64,000 bases of DNA from positions 62,001 through 126,000 of the forward strand of contig NZ_SMGG01000007.1 of NCBI RefSeq assembly GCF_004339245.1, written 5' to 3'. Both the position numbers and the translations under genes were made by a program. The number at the start of each line of letters is the position of its first letter. Position 1 is the stretch's first letter. Positions 35,811-43,682 of the stretch are shown in pieces. This DNA is from Seleniivibrio woodruffii. GTDB lineage: Bacteria > Chrysiogenota > Deferribacteres > Deferribacterales > Geovibrionaceae. The notes below the pieces were generated by a model, which was not told the DNA's origin, searched no databases, and saw nothing but the letters and a program-made list of their open reading frames with translations.

Positions 35811-38800
35811 TCAGAGACGAATCACTTTAACACGGGTGCTGCTGAAGTCCGGAGTCCCCCCCACTACATCAACCATGGGGGTATTTCCGAAGTCCTCGTC
35901 CAGTCGTGCGACATTATTGAACTGCAGCCCTGAACCGAGTTTTTTGTTCCCTATCAGCCTGTCTTTTTCCGCAACAGCTTTACCGCCGTAAAACACTTCC
36001 CGGGCTTTTGAAATGGGCAGATCGGAGGCTCCCATCTGTGTATGCCCGTAGTGGTTGGAAATTCCAAGACAGCCTTTACGAACCAGTTTTGTAACTTTAA
36101 CTTTTCCGGTAATTCCGTCTTTATTGCTTGCTGAAATCAGCCGGACAGAATCCATATCCCTTATTCCCAGTGTAGCGGCATCTTTGTCGTTCATTTCAAT
36201 ATAGTTTTCCGGAAACAGTTCCATAGACCATTTGTGGAAGTGAGTTCTGGACTGAGCATGAACGTTCATTTTGTATGTTATAACGCTGAACGGGTATTCC
36301 TTATCGATTTCATCGATATTCCTTCCTTTCGGCGTAACCGGCTGCACATATTTCAGAGTCCCGCTGAAGTTTTCTCCGGTGATGGAGTTTTTCGTTAACG
36401 CCAGTTCCTCACTGTAAAGCAGGATCTCTTTAATTCCAAATTTGTGATTCTCGCCAGTGAAAACATCATTGTAAGACGTGTTGAATACACCGCCGCGGGC
36501 AAGTGCATAGCACACTTTTTTCCACTCGGATGCACTAAGCATGTTTTTAAATCCGGCAACGGGATAGTTCTTTTCGACAAAAGCCGTCTCTTCATCCGAT
36601 GCTTCAGGCACTTTTGCGCTGTCGGCAAGGTTTGATATCGCCCTAAGATAAAAGTCCTCAGCTTTTTTCAGCGGGAACATATTTCCGTTTTTATCTTTTA
36701 TGGCATTTTCGCCGAATCCCGGCAGACCGGAGGCAATGGCAAGGTCAATAAGAAATGTTTCTTCGGAAAAATGTCTTCCGTCTTTTGTTTTGCCTGTAAC
36801 CGGCTCAACCGCAGGAGTTCTTATTCCCGTGAATCTTGAAGCCGGAGCATGAGGAGTAAGGAATCCGTAATGTCCCTCGGAATATACCACATCGGGAACT
36901 ATGTAATCGGCAAAAATATTAGACTCGTTCACGGTTATATCTATGGAAACGTGAAGCGGTACTTTTTCAGTGTCACTCAGTGTCTCTTTGTATCTGTACC
37001 CGCCGGGTATTGAATATACCGGATTGAAGAAGTAGGTCATCAGTATCTTGCACGGGTAAGGATACTTCTGGTCTATACCGCTCATTGCTTCAACACAGAG
37101 ACCGCCAACCGACATGGGAAACCATGGTCTTTTTGCAGGATATCCGTTCTTTTTGAATTCCGTAGTTTTTTCGTAAGCAAATTTCTCACGCGAGATAACC
37201 GGTCCGGAAGGTTTTCTTGCTCCTTCAAATAATGCAAGATCATATATTCCGGTATTCCATTTTCCGGCACCGCCGCCAGCTTTCATATAACCGCCTTTCC
37301 TGTCCACACTGCCTACCAGCGCATTAAGAACTGCCACTGCATAAGCGGCATACGTTCCGCCGATATAGTTTCCGGCACCGTGATACTGTGTTACTGCTGA
37401 TTTTGTACCGTTGGAAGTAAATCTGTCCGCCAGCTTAACTATATCCGCAGTTTTTACTCCGGCTTTTTCAGCATACTCATCAACTGTAAATTTAAAAACA
37501 CCCTCTCTCATGAGAACGAATGCCGATTTTACGGAAACTGATTTTCCTGAAGAATCTTTAACGGTGCCTGAAAACAGCAGATTTGCTTTTTCTGTTTTTA
37601 ATGCTGAAGCGAACATACCGGCGGAATCTGCCACAACAGGGTCTTTACTCTCTTTTTCATCTGCATTTGCATTGATATCGGCAACTCTGAGAAATTTTCT
37701 GTAATTTTTATGCGCCGGATCGGTAATAACAAGATAGGAAGCATTTGTAAAACAGGCAAAACCCGCCTTTGAGGCTGCTTCGGTATTCGGGGCAGCAAGA
37801 AACGCCCCGTTGTATCTGTTATTATCAATTATCCATCTGAGCATCCCCATAGCTAATGCACCGTCTCTGGTGGGCTGAACCGCAATCCAGTCTTCCGAAT
37901 GAACTGACGCATTGGTTGCTCTGGGGTCTACAATTATAAAACGTACTTCACCTTTTGAATTCCTGTTTGCGACCGTCGCACCGTAAGTGTTTATCCCGGG
38001 CTGAAGAGCCTCATATATATTTGCGCCGAAAACCGCAATAAATTCAGAATTAACTGGATCCGCCTTGAACTCCACTTCTTTCTTGTTGCTCATAATCCAG
38101 TTGCCCATTCTGAAACCTATGCCGCAGATATCTGTATGACCGATACGGTTGCACGAACCAAGCGCGCCTTTCACAAATCTGTCTGAAAACTCTTTTCTGG
38201 CATTCTGGTCACGTCCGCCGATAAATATGAACCCGTTTCTGACTGTTCCAAGCTCAGGAGCACCCGCATCTATCAGCTTATCAGAATTAAGGGCTTTAAC
38301 ACCTTCAATCATACGCTTCTCACCGATGTGTTCAAAAAGAGCTCCGCCTTCAGCTATCTCTTTTATCATTTGCTCCCACTCAATGGGTTCAAACTTGCCG
38401 GAGCCTCTAGGACCGGATCTTTTCAAAGGTTTTATAAGCCTGTAAGGGTTATATGCATAGTTCCTTGATTCTTTGGATTTTCCGCAGACACTGCCGCTGT
38501 GTAAAAGCGACTCTTTAACCGGCATATCATAGGCGATGGGCGCAAACCTCGTATTATAAGGATGGTATGGGTTTCCATAATTACCTATCAGCCTACCGTC
38601 TTTGGTAAGGACTCGGGTACCGCATCTTGCATTGCATCCCAGACAAACGGAATGAACAACTTTTACGTTTTTATCTTTAAGCGTTTCTGCAATGTCCTGT
38701 ACATCACGCGGGCTTGTGAATTTCTCAGAAGCTTCTGCTTCTGGGGAAGAAAAACCGACGACAGCCGCACCCGCTGCTCCCGCTGCCATTGCCGCTGCGT

Positions 38801-38852
38801 TCTTTACAAAAGAACGTCTGGACATTTTAAGTTCTTTATCTTTTCCGCTCAT
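35811..38852 (-). CDS. Molybdopterin oxidoreductase, TtrA/SrdA/ArrA-like catalytic subunit
   Basis: A 1013-residue Tat-exported enzyme of the DMSO reductase superfamily (MSRRSFVKNAAA, twin Arg at 12-13). The [4Fe-4S] site is C70-x2-C73-x3-C77 with Cys123 in SVCGKS. The likely Mo-ligand region is GHTDICGIGFRMGN with Cys. Length and these blocks resemble tetrathionate reductase TtrA and its selenate/arsenate relatives more than the shorter ArrA. It lies 10 bp after its Fe-S partner gene. Substrate cannot be fixed from sequence; the PhnD-like sensor favours a sulfur or selenium oxyanion. Confidence 0.82.
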   Translation of the reverse strand: MSGKDKELKMSRRSFVKNAAAMAAGAAGAAVVGFSSPEAEASEKFTSPRDVQDIAETLKDKNVKVVHSVCLGCNARCGTRVLTKDGRLIGNYGNPYHPYNTRFAPIAYDMPVKESLLHSGSVCGKSKESRNYAYNPYRLIKPLKRSGPRGSGKFEPIEWEQMIKEIAEGGALFEHIGEKRMIEGVKALNSDKLIDAGAPELGTVRNGFIFIGGRDQNARKEFSDRFVKGALGSCNRIGHTDICGIGFRMGNWIMSNKKEVEFKADPVNSEFIAVFGANIYEALQPGINTYGATVANRNSKGEVRFIIVDPRATNASVHSEDWIAVQPTRDGALAMGMLRWIIDNNRYNGAFLAAPNTEAASKAGFACFTNASYLVITDPAHKNYRKFLRVADINANADEKESKDPVVADSAGMFASALKTEKANLLFSGTVKDSSGKSVSVKSAFVLMREGVFKFTVDEYAEKAGVKTADIVKLADRFTSNGTKSAVTQYHGAGNYIGGTYAAYAVAVLNALVGSVDRKGGYMKAGGGAGKWNTGIYDLALFEGARKPSGPVISREKFAYEKTTEFKKNGYPAKRPWFPMSVGGLCVEAMSGIDQKYPYPCKILMTYFFNPVYSIPGGYRYKETLSDTEKVPLHVSIDITVNESNIFADYIVPDVVYSEGHYGFLTPHAPASRFTGIRTPAVEPVTGKTKDGRHFSEETFLIDLAIASGLPGFGENAIKDKNGNMFPLKKAEDFYLRAISNLADSAKVPEASDEETAFVEKNYPVAGFKNMLSASEWKKVCYALARGGVFNTSYNDVFTGENHKFGIKEILLYSEELALTKNSITGENFSGTLKYVQPVTPKGRNIDEIDKEYPFSVITYKMNVHAQSRTHFHKWSMELFPENYIEMNDKDAATLGIRDMDSVRLISASNKDGITGKVKVTKLVRKGCLGISNHYGHTQMGASDLPISKAREVFYGGKAVAEKDRLIGNKKLGSGLQFNNVARLDEDFGNTPMVDVVGGTPDFSSTRVKVIRL

Positions 38853-38862
38853 GTTTACCCCC

Positions 38863-39519
38863 TCAGTTCTTTCTGCTTTTCTTATATTTAAGGCTTGTTT
38901 CTATGCGCAATTCAGGGAATCGGGAAATCAGTTTATCTTTTTCAAGATATTTGGCAAATTCACCTGAAGGCATCTTCGCATTACCGAACAATCTTGCTCC
39001 TGAAGGGCAGGTTTCAACGCAGGCAGGCATAAGACCTTTTGACAATCTTGATATGCAGAAATCGCATTTGTCAACTTTGCTGCCCGCTTTGCCTTTGTAC
39101 CTGTCATCAAAAAATCTCGCATTATAAGGACATGCTCCCACACATTCGCCTATTCCGTCGCATTTCTCCCAATCGGTTACGACGATACCGTTCGAAAGTT
39201 TAAATGTTGCATCAACAGGACACGCAGCAACACACATCGGTTCTTCACAGTGGTTGCATTGAACCGGAGTAAAAACAGCTGCCTTATCAGAAATTTCCTC
39301 TTTCAACACTCTGGTATTGAAATTATCCTGAAATGTGTCGTTCTCTGCTTTGCACGCTATTGAACAAGCCTGGCAGCCCGTACATCTGTTTTGGTCTATA
39401 ACCATCATGTACTTCACATCGGGCATACTGCTTATCACGGTTTTTTTGGCACACGCCGAAGCCGCAACGGCAACAGTAAGCACCAGACCGCTCTTGAGGA
39501 ACAATCGCCTCGAATTCAT
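38863..39519 (-). CDS. TtrB-like ferredoxin-type electron-transfer subunit with an altered cluster
   Basis: A 218-residue exported Fe-S protein with a Tat-like start (NSRRLFLKSG) and a possible acylated Cys at 23. Four ferredoxin-like groups: C46-C49-C52-C56, C88-C91-C96-C100, C120-[Ile123]-C126-C130 and C152-C155-C167-C171. The third lacks one expected Cys, so that cluster may be [3Fe-4S] or have another ligand. No NrfD/TtrC-type membrane subunit is beside it, so the quinol link is missing or replaced by the octahaem cytochrome. First gene of the operon, behind a sigma-54-like promoter. Confidence 0.85.
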   Translation of the reverse strand: MNSRRLFLKSGLVLTVAVAASACAKKTVISSMPDVKYMMVIDQNRCTGCQACSIACKAENDTFQDNFNTRVLKEEISDKAAVFTPVQCNHCEEPMCVAACPVDATFKLSNGIVVTDWEKCDGIGECVGACPYNARFFDDRYKGKAGSKVDKCDFCISRLSKGLMPACVETCPSGARLFGNAKMPSGEFAKYLEKDKLISRFPELRIETSLKYKKSRKN

Positions 39520-39561
39520 AATGATTCCTCCTTTATTAGGTTGTTTCGCCGATTAACATTA

Positions 39562-39577
39562 ATCAAAACCGATGCCA
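39562..39577 (-). promoter_or_regulatory. Sigma-54-like promoter of the reductase operon
   Basis: Minus strand TGGCATCGGTTTTGAT: GG-N10-GA, one base off the -12 GC, sharing TGGCAT with the cytochrome promoter. It lies 43 bp before the ttrB-like ATG. Confidence 0.6.
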
Positions 39578-39648
39578 AACGACAAACGGAAGAATACTGT
39601 GCAGTATGAGTATATTATCTGAGAGCAAATATCATGATGAAGCAATAC

Positions 39649-39688
39649 TGAAACAACGTGAAACGTTTTTGTTTCATATTTGAAACAA
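39649..39688. promoter_or_regulatory. Upstream activator sites of the reductase operon
   Basis: Plus strand TGAAAC at 39649 and 39659 (10 bp apart) followed by a perfect palindrome TTGTTTCA-TATT-TGAAACAA (39669-39688). The same TGAAAC pair with 10-bp phase precedes the cytochrome promoter. Bases 39689-39887 show no gene. Confidence 0.7.
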
Positions 39689-39887
39689 AATGATTTAAGT
39701 TAAAGCCATATAGATTTTCAAGAGTTAATTTATGATTCCGCACCTAGCCATACATACGAATTATTTAGAAATATTAGCCACATTTTACACCATAGTTTAC
39801 AGATCATTCTTCAAAATATAAAAAGTGGATCACAGTTACTTTTTCAATTGTTATCCACTTATCTCTCCGTGCTCTACTAAAGATAAA

Positions 39888-39917
39888 AAAAGCCCTGCCA
39901 AAATTGGCAAGGCTTTT
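39888..39917. terminator. Bidirectional rho-independent terminator
   Basis: AAAAGCC-C-TGCCA-AAAT-TGGCA-A-GGCTTTT: a stem with one internal mismatch, flanked by A and T runs. It ends the minus-strand maintenance operon 13 bp after its last gene and insulates it from the respiration block. Confidence 0.8.
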
Positions 39918-39930
39918 AGGTGACTATATG

Positions 39931-40356
39931 CTAATCCTCATCGGGCAGCATAACAGTAAACACAGGATCCGGAGTATCTCCTGGACCTAACACACATTTC
40001 AATCGAATAACTTTTGATTCATCAGCGTCATCACCGCCGGATTCAATCTGCCTTACGGTAACTGAAAACACTATTTCAGACCCGCTCGTGCCCTTTTTAA
40101 TAGCAAAATACAGACACATGAGAACATCCCAGAATCTTCCGGAAATGCTCTGAATCCCAGAATAATTTTCAGGCAAGCCAACAGCCTCAAAATATGCCGT
40201 TCTGGTAAATGCCATAGGATATTTAAAGCCAGCCTGCTTAAGCATAGGTATGTTTTCATTTTCCGGCTTATACTCGGTCATATCAACCAGTATGCCGTCT
40301 TCTATTGCCTGCTTACGTGAATAAGCATACAAGACTTCGCCAAAAATATTATCCAT
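39931..40356 (-). CDS. DUF6573-like element protein
   Basis: A 141-residue protein beginning with FGEVLYAYSRKQAIEDGIL, like the DUF6573 family found on plasmids and conjugative elements. It then has FKYPMAFTRTAYFEAVGLP and a strand-rich C-terminus (IVFSVTVRQIE, VIRLKCVLGPGD). Function unknown. Last gene of the minus-strand maintenance operon, 12 bp after the ArdC-like gene. Confidence 0.65.
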   Translation of the reverse strand: MDNIFGEVLYAYSRKQAIEDGILVDMTEYKPENENIPMLKQAGFKYPMAFTRTAYFEAVGLPENYSGIQSISGRFWDVLMCLYFAIKKGTSGSEIVFSVTVRQIESGGDDADESKVIRLKCVLGPGDTPDPVFTVMLPDED

Positions 40357-40368
40357 ATCGGCACCGCC

Positions 40369-41205
40369 TCAGGACGCTTTTGGCAGCGACATAGCCGCCT
40401 CTAACTGAGCAATAATGCTATTTGCCATGTCATAAGCAACAGTTAAAGCTTCTTTCACCTCAGAGATGTCTCCATCACTCCATCCGGCAAGATACCCGAA
40501 TGAATAGCATGATGAATCCACGCCAAAATGTCCGGACACGATAAATGATGTTATCTCTGCCTCAAGCTCTTTAACGGCTCTGCTTTTTGACTTTTCTTTA
40601 AAGTGATTCAGCTCACCGTGGGCTACCTCATGAATCAAGGTTTTCAGACGTTGCTCTTCGCTCTTGTTGGCGTTAAGAGTGATTGTATTATCACTTGTCA
40701 GAAAACCACCAAGATCCGGTTCCAGAGGCTCGTGTTTCACGCCATATTTGTATCCGAATACACTTATAAACTTGCTCAGAAGTTCCGTTTCGCCGCCAAA
40801 GTCGTGACAAATATCAGCCTCTTCAGGAAGCTCCTTCCCTTCTGTCTGGCTCACGTCATAAACACAGACTGCTCTGAAGCCCTGCAAAAGCTGCACGTGC
40901 CTTTCAGACTCACTTACGGCTTCGCAATCAACTTCTATATCTATGACTTTCTTTATCAGAGGGGCGAATATCATTATTGCCTTTTCACCTTTTTTCACCC
41001 TTCTTCCCAGCTTGTTCCACTGCTTCAGCCCTGCCACCATGGTGGCGTGTCTGCATGCACAGAATATCAAAAGGGAATTCATTGGTGAATACTTGTGAAA
41101 CTTTGAATGGAAAGCCAGAAATTCTGCAAATTTACCATCGGCGATTATTTTCTTTAAACCATCTTCAATAAGAGCAGAAAGCTCCTGTAAACTTTTACTT
41201 TGCAT
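40369..41205 (-). CDS. ardC: ArdC-like antirestriction protein with zinc-peptidase motif
   Basis: A 278-residue protein from ATG 41205 (AAGGAG upstream). The N-terminal half matches the ArdC/DUF1738 ssDNA-binding domain (FHKYSPMNSLLIFCACRHAT, WNKLGRRVKKGEKAI). The C-terminal half has the peptidase signature HEVAHGELNH. ArdC proteins coat incoming single strands and shield them from host restriction. The downstream helix ESKSRAVKELEAEI resembles the third-ligand region. A copy of the switch-like RNA precedes it; its alternative pairing would cover the ribosome site. Confidence 0.85.
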   Translation of the reverse strand: MQSKSLQELSALIEDGLKKIIADGKFAEFLAFHSKFHKYSPMNSLLIFCACRHATMVAGLKQWNKLGRRVKKGEKAIMIFAPLIKKVIDIEVDCEAVSESERHVQLLQGFRAVCVYDVSQTEGKELPEEADICHDFGGETELLSKFISVFGYKYGVKHEPLEPDLGGFLTSDNTITLNANKSEEQRLKTLIHEVAHGELNHFKEKSKSRAVKELEAEITSFIVSGHFGVDSSCYSFGYLAGWSDGDISEVKEALTVAYDMANSIIAQLEAAMSLPKAS

Positions 41206-41223
41206 TGTGTTCTCCTTAAAAAA

Positions 41224-41268
41224 GGGGGGACACAAATCCCAGAGGGGAATTGCATCCCCTCAAGGGTT
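41224..41268 (-). ncRNA. Pseudoknot switch RNA, copy A (before ardC-like)
   Basis: Minus strand: outer CCC/GGG, inner AGGGGA/TCCCCT hairpin with loop TGCAAT, then a 3' arm TTGTGTCC (41228-41235). The arm can pair with the loop (two G.U pairs, the weakest copy) or with ACACAA plus GG at the ribosome site and start of the ArdC gene (six perfect pairs plus CC/GG). The element begins at the stop codon of the upstream gene. Confidence 0.6.
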
Positions 41269-41764
41269 ATTTTTCAAAAACTACTTCTATTGCGTTATCG
41301 ATAACATCCCAGTTAATCCCTATCGTTGCGTCATGTGCTTCCTCGATAAGCTTTGCCACTTTTTTACAGTTTTCAAAGGTGGGTTCAATATCTGCATAGC
41401 CCTCATCAATCCTCATTTTTATATCAGCCAAGGACCAATGAACGTCTATCTCAATATCTTCCCATGCATAACTGAACTGTTTAACGTTTGGCAGTTCATC
41501 CGGTTCCCCTTGAGACTCAAAAACTATCGTAGCAAACGCTCTTATCAATTCTTCACAAGCATCTGTATCAAGAGGCTCTGTCTGAGCCTTGAAAGGGTCT
41601 TTCTCGCTGAACAGTGATATCAACGCCATAACAGCCGTATCAAAGTTCATAAAGATTTTTATCCGTTCATTCAGCTCATCAACTTTTGAATCCAATTCAC
41701 GCACCACAGAGCGAAGGCGTGTTATCTCTCGCATACGTTCTTCAGCTATCTCTTCATATGTCAT
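41267..41764 (-). CDS. Coiled-coil protein of the maintenance operon
   Basis: A 165-residue acidic protein. Residues 1-45 form a heptad-rich coiled coil (ERMREITRLRSVVRELDSKV) and the rest is helical with many Asp/Glu. No family recognised. RNA copy B lies upstream and copy A directly downstream, in step with the spacing of this operon. Confidence 0.5.
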   Translation of the reverse strand: MTYEEIAEERMREITRLRSVVRELDSKVDELNERIKIFMNFDTAVMALISLFSEKDPFKAQTEPLDTDACEELIRAFATIVFESQGEPDELPNVKQFSYAWEDIEIDVHWSLADIKMRIDEGYADIEPTFENCKKVAKLIEEAHDATIGINWDVIDNAIEVVFEK

Positions 41765-41785
41765 TTTGCATCCTCCGCTGGCAGA

Positions 41786-41827
41786 GGAGCATACCCTGAT
41801 AGGGGATATGCATCCCCTGTCAGGATT
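41786..41827 (-). ncRNA. Pseudoknot switch RNA, copy B
   Basis: Minus strand: outer CCTGA/TCAGG, inner AGGGGA/TCCCCT-type hairpin with loop containing GCATA, and 3' arm TATGC followed by TCCTC. GCATA pairs perfectly with TATGC. Alternatively TGC-TCCTCT pairs with GGAGGA-T-GCA over the ribosome site of the gene starting at 41764 (nine pairs, one bulge). Confidence 0.65.
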
Positions 41828-41859
41828 TTTAACTATTGATTACGGGCATCAGAAATCGC

Positions 41860-42081
41860 TTATTTCAGCTTTTCCCAGTACCAGTAATTCTCAACAAACT
41901 TGTTTATCAAGGATAAGCCGGAGCCGCTTGCCAACAAGCGTCCTTTTGTGTCGGTTATCCTTATCCTGCCTCTCTTCATCTCAACCTTAACATTTGTGGG
42001 TTCGCCCCTTAAGTTAAGGATTTCTCCTGTCTCAGATAAGTCTGAGCCGTACTCTTTCAGAACATTTTTGATTGATTCCAT
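41860..42081 (-). CDS. Small protein of the maintenance operon
   Basis: A 73-residue protein starting MESIKNVLKEYG; ATG 42081 has GGAG seven bases upstream and is better than 42099. The end repeats a small-domain look (RGRIRITDTKGRLLASGSGL, VENYWYWEKLK). Function unknown. It follows ssb closely without an RNA element, so it is probably translated with ssb. Confidence 0.5.
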   Translation of the reverse strand: MESIKNVLKEYGSDLSETGEILNLRGEPTNVKVEMKRGRIRITDTKGRLLASGSGLSLINKFVENYWYWEKLK

Positions 42082-42105
42082 ATTGTGCTCCATTCTCATA
42101 AAATA

Positions 42106-42486
42106 TCAGAATGGAATATCATCGGAGTCTTCTTCCGGAGTGTGCGGCGGCATATCATCCGACTGCTTCTTCCATGCAAGCAGCTGGATTGAGTTTGCTA
42201 CAACAAGCACCCTGTAACGGTTTTTGCCTTCTGATTCCCATTTATCCTGTTTGAGCTTGCCCTCTATCAGGACAGGAGAACCCTTTGATACAAAGTTTTT
42301 GACAAACTCGGCTCTATAACCGAATGTTCTGATGTCGAAGAAACTTGTCTCCTCTTTAAGCTCTCCGTTTTTATCTCTGTATTTCTTGGTAACAGCGACA
42401 GAGGCTTCGGCGACAAGAGTTCCGTTTGGCAGTGTACGTATTTCAGGTTCTTTTGTGATGTTTCCTTTCAGGATTACGATGTTCAT
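42106..42486 (-). CDS. ssb: Single-stranded DNA-binding protein (second element copy)
   Basis: A 126-residue OB-fold SSB: VILKGNITKEPEIRTLPNGT, EETSFFDIRTFGYRAEFV, GSPVLIEGKLKQDKWES, ending in the acidic SSB tail with DIPF that recruits replication proteins. It differs clearly from the 14219 copy, which has no such tail. Two SSBs in one element may serve different stages, for example host replication partners versus transfer. RNA copy C precedes it. Confidence 0.9.
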   Translation of the reverse strand: MNIVILKGNITKEPEIRTLPNGTLVAEASVAVTKKYRDKNGELKEETSFFDIRTFGYRAEFVKNFVSKGSPVLIEGKLKQDKWESEGKNRYRVLVVANSIQLLAWKKQSDDMPPHTPEEDSDDIPF

Positions 42487-42517
42487 AATACTCTCCTTAG
42501 ATTTGATATTTTAAGAG

Positions 42518-42557
42518 AGAGCATTCCCCATAAGGGGATATGCCCCCTCATAGGGTT
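42518..42557 (-). ncRNA. Pseudoknot switch RNA, copy C (before ssb)
   Basis: Minus strand: outer CCC/GGG, inner AGGGG/CCCCT with loop GCATAT, and 3' arm AATGCTCTC (42517-42525). GCAT pairs with ATGC. The same arm can pair with GAGAGTATT over the ribosome site and start of ssb (nine pairs, one G.U). Confidence 0.65.
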
Positions 42558-42568
42558 AAAACTTGTTT

Positions 42569-42901
42569 TCAGAGTGTAGTTATTATGTATTCAACAATCA
42601 GATCCCATGATGCCGTCGGATCTGCTTCAGACTCATAGAAATACCTTTCCTGAACAGCCGTGAAATATTCATCTAGAGACTGCTCATCAACAGGCAGTTT
42701 GAGTCTTTCTGCAATTACTCTGACATCATCTCTCGTTAACCTCAGGCAGAAAAACTCAGCAGAGTATTCGCCTTCGTCCATGAGGATTGAGCCTTTTGAA
42801 TACAATATTTTTACTTTTTGCTCTGCCTCGGCAGCAGATTCAGCATCTACGGTAACTTTCAGAACAGATTTTTCAGTGATTATGACGGTGTACTCACTCA
42901 T
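42569..42901 (-). CDS. DpnD/PcfM-like small protein
   Basis: A 110-residue protein starting MSEYTVIITEKSVLKVTVDA, followed by EAEQKVKILYSKGS. This matches the DpnD/PcfM pattern (short strand, then the SxxEA helix) seen on conjugative elements. The upstream frame to 42985 is not needed. It overlaps the preceding gene by 8 bases. The C-terminal half is helical. Function unknown in all members. Confidence 0.6.
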   Translation of the reverse strand: MSEYTVIITEKSVLKVTVDAESAAEAEQKVKILYSKGSILMDEGEYSAEFFCLRLTRDDVRVIAERLKLPVDEQSLDEYFTAVQERYFYESEADPTASWDLIVEYIITTL

Positions 42902-43214
42902 AATAAGCACCATCCTTTTCAGACAGGACAAATTCATTCCCTCTTGCAACAATCTGAGGAAAATCAAAGTCCCAATCCTCTTCATCTATTTCAATGAAGT
43001 CTGCATCACCAAACTGAAGCGGTTTTATAAAGATTACCGTGTTGCAGAAATTCACGAACACACTTTTCTCAATGGTAACAGGTGTGACCCAGTCGCCATC
43101 ATCATCGTGTCTGGTTTCATAAAAGAACAGCTGCCTTCCGGCTAGTTTTTCTATCTGTTCCTTTTCTGCTGATTTGAGTCTGCCGTCATAATAGGCATAA
43201 AGATTATTAAACAT
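42894..43214 (-). CDS. Acidic protein of the maintenance operon
   Basis: A 106-residue protein from ATG 43214 (GGAGG nine bases upstream). Begins FNNLYAYYDGRLKSAEKEQI, then strand-rich with many Asp (DEEDWDFDFPQIV). Unknown family. Its ribosome site is the target of the alternative pairing of RNA copy D. Confidence 0.5.
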   Translation of the reverse strand: MFNNLYAYYDGRLKSAEKEQIEKLAGRQLFFYETRHDDDGDWVTPVTIEKSVFVNFCNTVIFIKPLQFGDADFIEIDEEDWDFDFPQIVARGNEFVLSEKDGAYYE

Positions 43215-43237
43215 GATGTGCCTCCGCATAGATTACC

Positions 43238-43283
43238 GGAAACACTTTTACCCTATCCGGGGTAGTGTCCCCGGCGTTGGGTT
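43238..43283 (-). ncRNA. Pseudoknot switch RNA, copy D
   Basis: Minus strand: outer ACCC/GGGT, inner CCGGGG/CCCCGG with loop ACACTA, and 3' arm AGTGTTTCC. ACACT pairs perfectly with AGTGT. The same arm, as GTGTTTCC, pairs with GGAGGCAC over the ribosome site of the gene at 43214 (eight pairs, two G.U). It starts right at the upstream stop codon. Confidence 0.7.
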
Positions 43284-43673
43284 TTACATAATTTCTGAAA
43301 TACTGATGGTCTCGCTTCTCAGATCCTCTGCATGATACTTCAATGACAGCATCAACTGGAAAGTCGTCCTGCCAACAAGCACGTATCCGCAGCTTGTTTC
43401 TGCATAAGCATCACCGCAGTTGTAGCCGTAATCAAAATCAATCTCTCCAGTGTCCTCATCAACTTTTCCTGACTCAACAGGATGGAAGAAAGAGGCTTCA
43501 AAGAGACCTTTTGATGTTACAAACTCAGCTGTTTCGCATATCTTCAGAATACTTTCTTTGCTGATAACAGTTGAAAAACCATCATCGCAGTCCATGTATT
43601 CCAGATCAGAAAACAGCTTGCCGGTAATTGAAACGCTGCCATCAGCTCTTTTTTCAATAACATAATTTTCCAT
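43284..43673 (-). CDS. Unknown protein of the maintenance operon
   Basis: A 129-residue protein (YVIEKRADGSVSITGKLFSD, DIDFDYGYNCGDAYAETSCG, VGRTTFQLMLSLKYHAEDLR) with mixed strands and a C-terminal helix. No family recognised. It follows the first gene of the operon by 9 bp with no RNA element between them. Confidence 0.5.
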   Translation of the reverse strand: MENYVIEKRADGSVSITGKLFSDLEYMDCDDGFSTVISKESILKICETAEFVTSKGLFEASFFHPVESGKVDEDTGEIDFDYGYNCGDAYAETSCGYVLVGRTTFQLMLSLKYHAEDLRSETISISEIM

Positions 43674-43682
43674 ACGACACCT

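Noticed and set aside
36395-36628. Genes antisense or in other frames inside the large reductase gene
   Set aside because: The 1013-residue frame has clear domain structure; the others are shadows without ribosome sites.
35811-38852. A firm call of arsenate reductase ArrA
   Set aside because: The protein is longer than ArrA and its blocks look nearer to TtrA/SrdA; sequence reading alone cannot fix the substrate.
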